Position numbers and translations under genes: made by a program
Shown here: in pieces, positions 1 through 7,001 of the stretch
Position numbering within the stretch: position 1 is the stretch's first letter
Layout: each line of letters starts with the position of its first letter
The notes under the pieces: generated by a model
Databases searched by the model: none
What the model was told of the DNA's origin: nothing
Seen by the model: only the letters and a program-made list of their open reading frames with translations
Source of the DNA: Sulfurimonas sp.
GTDB taxonomy: Bacteria > Campylobacterota > Campylobacteria > Campylobacterales > Sulfurimonadaceae
Reading direction: 5' to 3'
NCBI GenBank assembly: GCA_027063215.1
Contig: JAMOSE010000096.1
Location: 1-11,872 of the forward strand
DNA: 11,872 nt

Positions 1-1026
1 AGTACCTTGGGTACCTATGCAATATATAAATTTTTAAAACATTCTCGTAAGCTTGAGAAGAAACTTTTTTTCCTTGAAACAACAGATCCTATTGATATTA
101 AGTCAAAAATTGAAACGATTGATCTTAATGATACATTATTTATAGTGATCTCAAAATCAGGAACAACGATAGAAACAGTCTCTATTTTTAAATATATAAA
201 TTCTTTAGTGCAGTGTGACAAGAGAAATACTCTTGTTATTACAGAAAATGATTCCAAATTAAAAGCATATGCAGATGCACATGAAATGCTTAGCTTTGAA
301 ATACCAAAGAATGTTGGAGGTCGTTTTTCTGTTTTTTCTGCTGTTGGGTTACTTCCTTTGGCTATTGTAGGTATAGATATAGATGAACTTTTATTAGGTG
401 CACAAAAAGTTCATAATGATTTTTTTGATAAAAAGGATTTTTATACACGCATACTCAAAAAAGCAAGGTTCCTAGTAGAATATAAATACAGTTTTAATAT
501 AAATGTAGTGTTTTCATACTCTTCAAGACTTGAAGGTTTTAACAAATGGTATATACAACTCTGGGGAGAGAGTTTGGGCAAGGTAGATATCAACTCTACA
601 CGACAGGGTTTAACACCAATAGGAATTATTGGTCCTATTGATCAGCACTCCTTTTTGCAACTGATAGTAGAAGGGCGACGGGATAAAACTGTAACAGTTA
701 TTAAAGTAGAGAACTTTGATAATGATTTAAAAATTCCTGATATTCAACTTAAAGGTCTTGAAGAACTTGATTATCTTCATGGTGTTGCTTTTTCAGATCT
801 TATCAATAAGCAGGCGGATGCTACTATTGAATCGATTAATAATCTAGGAGATATCCCTTGTGATGTCATTACTATCGATGGTGTGTGTGAGAACTCAATT
901 TCAGCATTGATGTATGAGTATGAGCTTCTTACATCTCTATGTGCAAAATTTATGTATATAGATGCCTATAATCAGCCGGGTGTTGAAGCGGGTAAAATAA
1001 TTCTTAAAAAGAAGCTGCAAAAATAG
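1..1026 (+). CDS. pgi: Glucose-6-phosphate isomerase, 5'-truncated by window edge
   Basis: Interconverts glucose 6-phosphate and fructose 6-phosphate in the cytoplasm (glycolysis/gluconeogenesis). The reading frame is open from base 1, giving 341 visible codons. The TTG at position 7 is an internal Leu, because the first residues STLGTYAIYKF continue the usual GIGGSxLG sugar-binding loop, so the true start lies upstream. Visible family marks are SKSGTT (visible residues 51-56, phosphate-binding SIS loop), VGGRFS (105-110), the WGESLGK stretch with the likely catalytic Glu190, DQHSF with the likely ring-opening His216, and the C-terminal signature YNQPGVEAGK (323-332) ending in the conserved Lys332. 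With the missing N-terminus the protein would be about 400 residues, the short bacterial/epsilonproteobacterial form rather than the 549-residue E. coli form. It is convergent with the ligase gene, with 10 nt between the stop codons. Family assignment is secure. Confidence 0.96.
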   Translation, partial: STLGTYAIYKFLKHSRKLEKKLFFLETTDPIDIKSKIETIDLNDTLFIVISKSGTTIETVSIFKYINSLVQCDKRNTLVITENDSKLKAYADAHEMLSFEIPKNVGGRFSVFSAVGLLPLAIVGIDIDELLLGAQKVHNDFFDKKDFYTRILKKARFLVEYKYSFNINVVFSYSSRLEGFNKWYIQLWGESLGKVDINSTRQGLTPIGIIGPIDQHSFLQLIVEGRRDKTVTVIKVENFDNDLKIPDIQLKGLEELDYLHGVAFSDLINKQADATIESINNLGDIPCDVITIDGVCENSISALMYEYELLTSLCAKFMYIDAYNQPGVEAGKIILKKKLQK

Positions 1027-1028
1027 CC

Positions 1029-1051
1029 GTTATAGTCTAATCGACTATAAC
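1029..1051. terminator. Palindrome at the convergent pgi/ligase junction, possible bidirectional terminator
   Basis: A perfect 9-bp inverted repeat (GTTATAGTC at 1029-1037, GACTATAAC at 1043-1051, 5-nt loop) begins 2 nt after the pgi stop and includes the last codons and stop of the minus-strand ligase gene. Its position between two convergent genes suits a shared terminator. The stem is AT-rich. On the plus strand no T tract follows. On the minus strand a T5 run follows about 5 nt after the stem. It is therefore a weak terminator at best, and the call rests mainly on position. Confidence 0.45.
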
Positions 1052-2218
1052 ATGCCCGACAAATTTACTCATATTATCTAAAATTTCTCCACCTTTGCGA
1101 AATCCAAGGCCACATGCTTCATAGGCAAAAAAGACACCAGCTTGGTACTTTTTACCTGTATGATCTTGTGTAAAATCTACATACTCCTGATATACTTTTT
1201 TATAGTTATCATAAGGACCATCCGTTTGCATTAAAACTTTTTTATTTTCATCCATAATTGCTGTATTTGCACCTTCTCTTCCAAAAAGAGGTTTTGCAAC
1301 CTGCTTGAGTCCATCAAGTGGTTCAAAAGAAGTTTTAAGCAAGTATGGTGAATCAGGAAAGAGTTGTGATAAGATGGCTAACATCCCTTTTGATTGGAAA
1401 AGAAGTGTATAGGCAGGATTTAGGATAATTGCTTTTTGATTTTCTATAATATGCGTGAGTGTAGTTGCAAGTTCTGGCTCGTCAGTAGCTATATCTTCCC
1501 ATGGATAGAGTTTAAACCAGTACTCATAAGGATTTTCTTGTGCATCATAAATACCTTCATCATCAAAATGAACATTTTGCAAAAACTCAAAATCTGTTAC
1601 AAAACCAGCATCGCTAGCTATCTGTTGTAGAAGTTTTGTTGTAGCTTCTTCTTCATCATTCCCTTCAATACAAGAGAAAAGAATCTTCCATCCATCATAT
1701 AATTCATCAAATTTCTCAGGCTCATCAAAGAGTGTAATAAGACGTTTGAAGTTTTCACGTATGGCTTCATAAACATTGTTAAACTGTTTTGCTTCATCCA
1801 TATTATTTGCTTTTAAAATAGCCCATTGAAGCAGGGCAGTTTCAAAAAGTGCAGTTGGTGTATCGGCATTAAACTCTATAAGCTTAATGCCTTTGCCATC
1901 AATACCACCGGCAAGATCAAAACGTCCATAGATATGCCAGTGAACATCATTCTCCCATGATTTTTTAATGATATCAATAAGATTAAAAGGAATTCCGAGT
2001 TCAAAAAAAAGATTATTTTCTATAACATACTCAGCAGCTTCAACATACATATCATAAATTTCATTCACAGCTTGATAGTAATCTTCTGCTTCTTGTGTTG
2101 TGACTTCTACAAGTTCATCGCTGATATATTTACTGCCATCACTGTCTGTATGCCAGGAAAAACCGATCTCTTCAAGCATTGCATCATCAATGGCTTGAAC
2201 TTTGCGTGTATGTATCAT
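1037..2218 (-). CDS. ATP-grasp amide ligase of the glutathionylspermidine synthetase family (YgiC/YjfC-like)
   Basis: The protein has 393 residues and matches the stand-alone synthetase domain of glutathionylspermidine synthase, without the amidase domain of the bifunctional E. coli enzyme. Family marks in order are YGRFDLAGG (97-105, Arg99/Asp101), IEFNADTPT (114-122, Glu115/Asn117, likely metal and ATP ligands), NPAYTLLFQSKG (267-278), KPLFGREGAN (309-318, Lys309 and Arg313, likely nucleotide contacts) and an AGVFFAYEACGLGFRKGG block near the C-terminus. The enzyme would activate a carboxylate as an acyl phosphate and join it to an amine. Whether the real substrates are glutathione and spermidine cannot be told from sequence, and close E. 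coli relatives YgiC/YjfC have, as far as I know, no settled reaction. No signal peptide or membrane segment is seen, so it should be cytoplasmic. The start is fixed by a GGAGG 7 nt upstream. It is the last gene of its operon, 3 nt after the lipoprotein gene, an arrangement I recall from Campylobacter (Cj0371-Cj0372). Confidence 0.9.
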   Translation of the reverse strand: MIHTRKVQAIDDAMLEEIGFSWHTDSDGSKYISDELVEVTTQEAEDYYQAVNEIYDMYVEAAEYVIENNLFFELGIPFNLIDIIKKSWENDVHWHIYGRFDLAGGIDGKGIKLIEFNADTPTALFETALLQWAILKANNMDEAKQFNNVYEAIRENFKRLITLFDEPEKFDELYDGWKILFSCIEGNDEEEATTKLLQQIASDAGFVTDFEFLQNVHFDDEGIYDAQENPYEYWFKLYPWEDIATDEPELATTLTHIIENQKAIILNPAYTLLFQSKGMLAILSQLFPDSPYLLKTSFEPLDGLKQVAKPLFGREGANTAIMDENKKVLMQTDGPYDNYKKVYQEYVDFTQDHTGKKYQAGVFFAYEACGLGFRKGGEILDNMSKFVGHVIVD

Positions 2219-2221
2219 TTT

Positions 2222-2794
2222 TTAACCTCCAAAAAAACCACCACTACTTCTTTTGTAAGAAGAACTTTTTTTGGAATTACTGCCAAAGAAACTTTTTTTA
2301 CTTGATGCAGAGCGGGAAGTTTTTTTCTTATATGCTGATGATGTATAAGCACTTCGTGAATTTCGTGAGAAAGCTTTGTTATTCATAAGTGAGTTTGCGA
2401 TCATATTTCCAAGCAGACTCCCCGCTGCAACGGCAAGAATAGTTCCTGCTAGACCCATACCTGCACCACTACTGTTTTCCTGAACAGTCTCACTTGTTCC
2501 ATTTTGAACTTTTTCATACTCTTGTGCTGCTAAAGCTTTCATTTCTGCTTCATTCATAAAGCGTTCTTGAATATTACCATTTGCATCACGTTCACGAATA
2601 ATTGCACGTGTCGGGCCTTCTGTTGGCATCTCTTCGACTACTTTATATGTTCCATCAGGAAGTTGTTCAATGACTAGAAATTTATTTTGTGCAACTTGTT
2701 GCTGTTTTTGTTCACATCCTGTGAGTGTACTTATCATTATTACACCTGCAGTACCAAGTGCAACGCCTTTTGCCAAAGAAGAAATATGTTTCAT
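2222..2794 (-). CDS. UPF0323 family lipoprotein (Cj0371/HP0232-like)
   Basis: The protein has 190 residues. A signal peptide with Lys residues at 2 and 9 and a hydrophobic core ends in the lipobox LTGC, so lipidation is expected at Cys27. A small globular region follows (about 38-100, with FLVIEQLPDGTYKVVEEMPT and an RERDANGN turn), then a Gly/Ala-rich hydrophobic stretch with repeated small residues (about 110-136, gly-zipper-like). The tail (140-190) is rich in Ser, Lys and Arg, contains FFG twice and ends in Gly-Gly. This architecture matches the UPF0323 lipoproteins of Campylobacter and Helicobacter as I remember them. The function is unknown, although Cj0371 has been linked to virulence and motility phenotypes. 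The ATG follows an AAGG at a rather long spacing of 11 nt. The layout (lipoprotein, low-complexity Ser-rich tail ending in Gly-Gly, adjacent synthetase-like ligase) parallels E. coli YgiB-YgiC, although direct homology to YgiB is not evident to me. Confidence 0.9.
   Translation of the reverse strand: MKHISSLAKGVALGTAGVIMISTLTGCEQKQQQVAQNKFLVIEQLPDGTYKVVEEMPTEGPTRAIIRERDANGNIQERFMNEAEMKALAAQEYEKVQNGTSETVQENSSGAGMGLAGTILAVAAGSLLGNMIANSLMNNKAFSRNSRSAYTSSAYKKKTSRSASSKKSFFGSNSKKSSSYKRSSGGFFGG
2226..2230 (-). promoter_or_regulatory. Strong Shine-Dalgarno of the ligase gene, inside the lipoprotein's last codons
   Basis: On the minus strand GGAGG stands 7 nt before the ATG at 2218. The same bases are the terminal GGA GGT (Gly-Gly) codons of the lipoprotein gene, followed by its TAA. 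This is the best ribosome binding site in the window. It ties translation of the ligase to the end of the lipoprotein gene. Confidence 0.9.
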
Positions 2795-2795
2795 T

Positions 2796-3242
2796 TTAAT
2801 AACTACCTTGAATTTTATTTTTATCTAGAATTATATCTTTTTTTAGTTCATAATCATAAAAAGTAATATTTTTTCTGCCATTATAAAGGATATCTCCATG
2901 ATAGGTAAATTTATCAGTTTGCAGTGTAATATCTTTTTTCATAAGAAGCGCTTCTCCAAGCATACTGCCTACAGGGGGAATGAGTGTAGATATTGCGAGT
3001 AGAAAAAGAGTACCGATGCTTATGAGTGTAAATTTATTTGGCAGATACATTACAAAATAGCCTATTATAATAGTTGCAAGTGTAAAAATATAGATATTTT
3101 GATGATCTGCAAATAAAATATTGTAATAAACTGTAATATTATGTGGATCGATATAATTTTGTTTTATACCTAAAAAAAGAAAAAAATCAAGAATAAAAGT
3201 AAAAAACATTCCACTTAGTATCATTTGAACTATTTTACTCAT
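2796..3242 (-). CDS. Small membrane protein of unknown function, three predicted helices
   Basis: The protein has 148 residues and I do not recognise a family. It has three hydrophobic segments (about 5-25, 50-67 and 70-92, the last two joined by a short LPNK turn), then a charged soluble C-terminal region of about 50 residues (98-148) with alternating hydrophobic residues that looks like beta strands (YHGDILYNGRKNITFYDYEL). No lipobox or catalytic motif is visible. The ATG overlaps the stop of the YrdC-like gene in an ATGA junction (3239-3242) and has an AGAGG Shine-Dalgarno 6 nt upstream. The stop is 1 nt before the lipoprotein start. It is a firm gene by context. A role with the lipoprotein/ligase pair is suggested only by position. 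Confidence 0.8.
   Translation of the reverse strand: MSKIVQMILSGMFFTFILDFFLFLGIKQNYIDPHNITVYYNILFADHQNIYIFTLATIIIGYFVMYLPNKFTLISIGTLFLLAISTLIPPVGSMLGEALLMKKDITLQTDKFTYHGDILYNGRKNITFYDYELKKDIILDKNKIQGSY
2830..2835 (-). promoter_or_regulatory. Possible internal -10 box (TATAAT) upstream of the lipoprotein-ligase pair
   Basis: On the minus strand TATAAT preceded by an A-rich run lies 36 nt before the lipoprotein ATG, inside the 3' end of the membrane-protein gene. Campylobacterota promoters often rely on the -10 box with no clear -35, so this could drive the last two genes. A second TATAAT lies at 2880-2885. In DNA this AT-rich such hexamers arise by chance, so confidence is low. Confidence 0.25.
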
Positions 3243-3712
3243 CGTAACCTCTTTATCTTTGTATTGTTTATTTTATAGAGTTTTGATGCTCTGCCTTCAT
3301 AGAGCCCATTTTTATCTTCTATTATTATATCAGCTTTTTGTTCACAAAATATTCTTTCAAAGTTTTTGCCACTTTGATTGGCTGATGTGGAATAACTCCA
3401 CTCTAAATTTCTAAGTATTTCTGAATGAAGTGGATAAGAAGCAATGCGGAAGGCTTGATTTTTAACAATAAAGGTACTCTTTTTGGCTCGTCGCAGCATT
3501 TTTTTTCGTTTGTGTGGTATGCGAATATTGAGATGTTGCAGCGTCTTAAAGTTGTGAAATACTTTAATAAAAGGTTTTGAAGATTGTCTTGTTTTTATCT
3601 CACGAAGCTTTTGTGCATCTTGAGATAAAAAACCGACAGTAGTGTCGGTTTGTGTAAGAATAATACTTTTTTTTATACGAGAAAATCTTGTAGAGCTGTT
3701 GCTTGAGACCAT
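3239..3712 (-). CDS. Short, divergent Sua5/YciO/YrdC-family protein
   Basis: The protein has 157 residues, against about 190 for TsaC/YrdC, whose full-length form makes threonylcarbamoyl-AMP for tRNA t6A. Three family motifs are present: TDTTVGF (22-28, the PTExxYGL-type nucleotide loop), KTRQSSKP (40-47, the KxRxxxKP motif) and STSANQSG (108-115). The middle is shortened: the usual PGPxT motif is replaced by RRAKKSTFIV, and the RVxxHP motif reads RIASYPLH. The basic C-terminus is as I recall in Campylobacter homologues. It may bind nucleotide or RNA, but t6A activity is not assured and a standard TsaC could exist elsewhere in the genome. The only usual start codon before the TDTTVGF motif is ATG at 3712, inside carB, giving a 40-nt overlap and a weak Shine-Dalgarno. 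A terminator-like hairpin lies within this gene at 3627-3651. Confidence 0.85.
   Translation of the reverse strand: MVSSNSSTRFSRIKKSIILTQTDTTVGFLSQDAQKLREIKTRQSSKPFIKVFHNFKTLQHLNIRIPHKRKKMLRRAKKSTFIVKNQAFRIASYPLHSEILRNLEWSYSTSANQSGKNFERIFCEQKADIIIEDKNGLYEGRASKLYKINNTKIKRLR
3627..3651 (-). terminator. Intrinsic-terminator-like hairpin just after carB, inside the YrdC-like gene
   Basis: Read on the minus strand, AAACCGACA and TGTCGGTTT form a perfect 9-bp stem around a CTAC loop, and the T tract at the end totals six T. It begins about 21 nt after the carB stop codon. The shape is that of a Rho-independent terminator. The bases also encode the QTDTTVGF motif of the next gene, so coding constraint could explain part of the sequence. 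Translation through the region could prevent folding. Confidence 0.6.
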
Positions 3713-6700
3713 TTGTCATCTTTCATCTCATCAAGAGCCAAGATAAGTGCACGTGCAGCACTAAGTGTTGTAAAGTATGGAATAGATCGCTTTAAAACCT
3801 CTTGGCGAATAACTATAGCATCTTTTTTACTTGTATTGTTATCAGAAGTATTAATAGCCATCGCAATCTCATCATTTTTCATACTGTCTTCGATATTTGG
3901 ACGACCTTCTGAGATCTTTAAAATACGTTCACAGCTTACACCTGCAGCTTCAATAGCCTTTTGTGTTCCACCGGTTGCAACAAGTTTAAATCCATGTTTT
4001 ACAAGTCCTCTTGCAATCTCAGCAGCATGCTCTTTGTCTGAATCGACAAAAGAGAGGAAACATGTTCCGCCTGTCGGGATTTTATTGCCTGCACTGATTT
4101 GAGATTTTGCAAAACTTACACCAAAGTTTTTACTGATCCCCATAACTTCACCGGTTGATTTCATCTCAGGGCTTAAAACGAGATCTGCACCATAGAGTTT
4201 ATGGAAAGGAAATACTGCTTCTTTAACAGAAACATGTCCTTTTAGACGAGGACGAAGCAGACCGTTGGCCTCTTCTATGATATCATATTTATCATAGTAG
4301 TCAAGTGCATCACGGAGTTTTTCACCCATCATAACACGTGTTGCAACTTTTGCCAAAGGCATACCTGTTGCTTTACTTACAAATGGTACAGTACGGCTTG
4401 CTCGTGGGTTTACCTCAATAAGATAAATTTCTCCCTCATAGATAGCATATTGAACATTCATAAGACCACGAACTCCAAGTCCAAGCGCAATAGTTTTTGT
4501 TTGACGTTCTACTTTTTCTATCATCTCTTGGCTAAGATTTACCGGTGGCAGTGAACATGCAGAGTCTCCAGAGTGAATACCTGCTTCTTCAATATGTTGC
4601 ATAACAGAACCGATATAAACCTCTTGACCATCACTGATACAGTCAACATCAAGTTCAATAGCCTGATCCAAAAATTTATCAACTAATACAGGCGCTTCAT
4701 TACTTACAGAGATTGCCAAGTCCATATACTCTTTGAGTTCAGCTTCAGAGTAGACAATACGCATACCACGACCACCAAGAACAAATGATGGACGAACAAG
4801 GACAGGATAACCGAGTTTTTCGGCGATAATATAAGACTCCTCTTTTGTTCGAGCAAGACCATTATCCGGTTGTTTCAGGTTATGACGATTTACAAAGTCA
4901 CTAAACTGTTCTCTATCTTCTGCTAGGTCAATAACAGATGATGGTGTTCCTGCAATTTTTGCACCGATTTTGGTAAGACCGTCTGCAAGTTTAAGCGGAG
5001 TCTGTCCGCCAAAGTGTACAATAATACCATCTGGATTTTCTGCTTCAATAACTTCACGAACATGTTCAAAGTCAATAGGTTCAAAATAAAGAACATCGGA
5101 TGTGTCATAGTCTGTTGAGACTGTTTCAGGGTTACAGTTATACATAATTGTTTCTATGCCCATCTCTTTGAGTGCAAAAGCAGCATGTACACAACAGTAG
5201 TCAAATTCAATCCCTTGACCGATTCTGTTTGGTCCACCACCCAAAATAAGGACTTTTTTCTTATCGCTCTGGCGTGGTGCTACAGCCGGAAGTTTTGTAA
5301 TGTTTGTTGTTGAATAGAGGTACGGTGTTAATGCTTCAAACTCTGCTGCACAGGTATCTACTTCGTTATATTCAAGACTTACACCAAGTTTTTTACGTGC
5401 TTCATAGACAAGGTCTTCACTGACAGTCTCACCTGAGTTTTTCTTGATAAGCTGAGAAATTCGTTTATCTGAAAAACCATCTACTTTTACAGATCGCATA
5501 AGCTCTGCATCAAATAAAATCTTGTCTGTGATAGTTTTTTCTCTCTCTATTAACTCTTGGAGTTGGTATAAAAACCATGGATCGATCTGACATGTATCAA
5601 ACATATCTTCTATGCTCATTCCACGTCTAAAACCTTCTGCAACATAAAGAATTCTATCTGCATTTGGACGACGGATTTCATGGCGTACAAACGCATCATC
5701 CGCATCAATCTCATCAAACCCACAAAGTCCGGTTTCAAGTGAACAGAGCGCTTTTTGAACAGATTCTTTAAAAGTACGCCCGATTGCCATAACTTCACCG
5801 ACTGATTTCATCGATGTAGAGAGTGTGCTTACCGCTTCTGGGAACTTCTCAAATGTAAAACGAGGAACTTTGGTAACAACGTAGTCAATGACCGGTTCAA
5901 ATGCAGCAGGTGTTCCTGTAATGTCATTTGTGATCTCATCAAGTGTAAAACCGACTGCTAAAAGTGTTGCAACTTTTGCAATAGGGTAACCGGTAGCTTT
6001 ACTTGCAAGTGCAGATGAACGAGAAACACGAGGATTCATTTCAATAACAATCATACGACCTGTTTTTGGATCAATAGAGAACTGAACATTACTTCCACCC
6101 GTATCAACACCGATCTCACGTAAAATTGCAAATGATGCATCACGCATTCTTTGGTACTCTTTATCTGTAAGCGTAAGAGCTGGTGCAACTGTAATACTGT
6201 CACCGGTATGAACACCCATTGGATCAAAGTTCTCAATTGAACAGACGATGATGCAGTTGTCCGCTTTGTCACGGATAACTTCCATCTCATACTCTTTCCA
6301 TCCAAGCATAGATTCCATAATCTCAATCTCACTGATTGGAGATGCAGAAATACCCTCAGCTGCAAGTTTTTCAAACTCTTCCATATTGTAAGCAACACCA
6401 CTACCACCACCTGCAAGTGTAAATGAAGCACGGCTAATTACTGGAAAACCTATCTCTTTGGCAACTTCTATAGCCTCTTCTACACTGTAGGCATTTTTAC
6501 TTTTTGGTAAATCCATACCGATTCTAATCATTGCTTCATTAAAGAGGTGTCTATCTTCACCTTTTTTAATAGCTTGTGGATCTGCACCTAAAAATTCAAT
6601 ACCTTCAAGCATCCCTTTTTCATGCATGCTCATAGCAACATTTAGAGCTGTTTGACCACCCATTGTAGGTAGGATTGCATCTACATTTTCTTCTTTGATG

Positions 6701-6930
6701 ATTTTTTCAATGATATCTTCTTTGATAGGCTCAATGTATGTACGATCTGCAAATTCGGGATCAGTCATAATCGTTGCAGGATTTGAGTTGATAAGAACAA
6801 CGCGGTATCCCAACTCCTTGAGTGTTTTAACCGCTTGTGTTCCCGAATAGTCGAATTCACATGCCTGACCGATAATAATCGGACCAGAACCTATAAGTAA
6901 AATTGTTTTGATGTCAGTGCGTTTTGGCAT
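3673..6930 (-). CDS. carB: Carbamoyl-phosphate synthase large subunit
   Basis: The protein has 1085 residues (E. coli 1073). It makes carbamoyl phosphate from bicarbonate, ammonia supplied by CarA, and two ATP, feeding pyrimidine and arginine synthesis. The two homologous halves are complete: an N-terminal half opening with GSGPIIIGQACEFDYSG (14-30), an ATP-grasp region with GGGSGVAYN (174-182) and EMNPR (297-301); an oligomerisation region at about 420-550; and a second half with GGGPNRIGQGIEFDY (564-578), RPSFVLGGRGM (713-723) and EVNPR (839-843). The C-terminal MGS-like allosteric domain (about 955-1070) keeps ATGGTQ, SEGRPN and AINTSD, matching the effector pocket of E. coli CarB. The ATG has AGAGG 5 nt upstream. 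carA is not in the window. A -10 box lies in the upstream gap. The 3' end overlaps the YrdC-like gene by 40 nt. Confidence 0.98.
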   Translation of the reverse strand: MPKRTDIKTILLIGSGPIIIGQACEFDYSGTQAVKTLKELGYRVVLINSNPATIMTDPEFADRTYIEPIKEDIIEKIIKEENVDAILPTMGGQTALNVAMSMHEKGMLEGIEFLGADPQAIKKGEDRHLFNEAMIRIGMDLPKSKNAYSVEEAIEVAKEIGFPVISRASFTLAGGGSGVAYNMEEFEKLAAEGISASPISEIEIMESMLGWKEYEMEVIRDKADNCIIVCSIENFDPMGVHTGDSITVAPALTLTDKEYQRMRDASFAILREIGVDTGGSNVQFSIDPKTGRMIVIEMNPRVSRSSALASKATGYPIAKVATLLAVGFTLDEITNDITGTPAAFEPVIDYVVTKVPRFTFEKFPEAVSTLSTSMKSVGEVMAIGRTFKESVQKALCSLETGLCGFDEIDADDAFVRHEIRRPNADRILYVAEGFRRGMSIEDMFDTCQIDPWFLYQLQELIEREKTITDKILFDAELMRSVKVDGFSDKRISQLIKKNSGETVSEDLVYEARKKLGVSLEYNEVDTCAAEFEALTPYLYSTTNITKLPAVAPRQSDKKKVLILGGGPNRIGQGIEFDYCCVHAAFALKEMGIETIMYNCNPETVSTDYDTSDVLYFEPIDFEHVREVIEAENPDGIIVHFGGQTPLKLADGLTKIGAKIAGTPSSVIDLAEDREQFSDFVNRHNLKQPDNGLARTKEESYIIAEKLGYPVLVRPSFVLGGRGMRIVYSEAELKEYMDLAISVSNEAPVLVDKFLDQAIELDVDCISDGQEVYIGSVMQHIEEAGIHSGDSACSLPPVNLSQEMIEKVERQTKTIALGLGVRGLMNVQYAIYEGEIYLIEVNPRASRTVPFVSKATGMPLAKVATRVMMGEKLRDALDYYDKYDIIEEANGLLRPRLKGHVSVKEAVFPFHKLYGADLVLSPEMKSTGEVMGISKNFGVSFAKSQISAGNKIPTGGTCFLSFVDSDKEHAAEIARGLVKHGFKLVATGGTQKAIEAAGVSCERILKISEGRPNIEDSMKNDEIAMAINTSDNNTSKKDAIVIRQEVLKRSIPYFTTLSAARALILALDEMKDDKWSQATALQDFLV

Positions 6931-6966
6931 GAAGTACCTCTTAAATAAAGTCTTAAAAATTTAGAG

Positions 6967-6972
6967 ATTATA
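6967..6972 (-). promoter_or_regulatory. Likely carB promoter -10 box
   Basis: In the 71-nt gap between the MipA-like gene and carB, the minus strand reads TTTTGGCTATAATCTC. A consensus TATAAT preceded by a T-rich stretch, with no good -35, is the usual form in Campylobacterota. The predicted transcript start is near 6960, leaving a leader of about 30 nt. No terminator hairpin is visible in the gap, so read-through from the mre cluster may also supply carB. Confidence 0.6.
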
Positions 6973-7001
6973 GCCAAAAGGCACTTAATATTTGATGAGG
7001 C

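Noticed and set aside
3673..3712. Possible frameshift or fusion between carB and the YrdC-like gene
   Set aside because: carB ends normally a little after its conserved MGS domain (YFTTLSAARALILAL), and the YrdC-like protein is a separate family. A 40-nt overlap of two intact genes is the simpler reading.
3713..4102. Plus-strand open frame of 129 codons opposite carB
   Set aside because: It is antisense to the conserved MGS-like domain of carB, with a serine/alanine-rich product, no recognisable motif and no ribosome site. The same applies to the other frames opposite carB, mreB, clpX, lpxA, pgi and the ligase gene.
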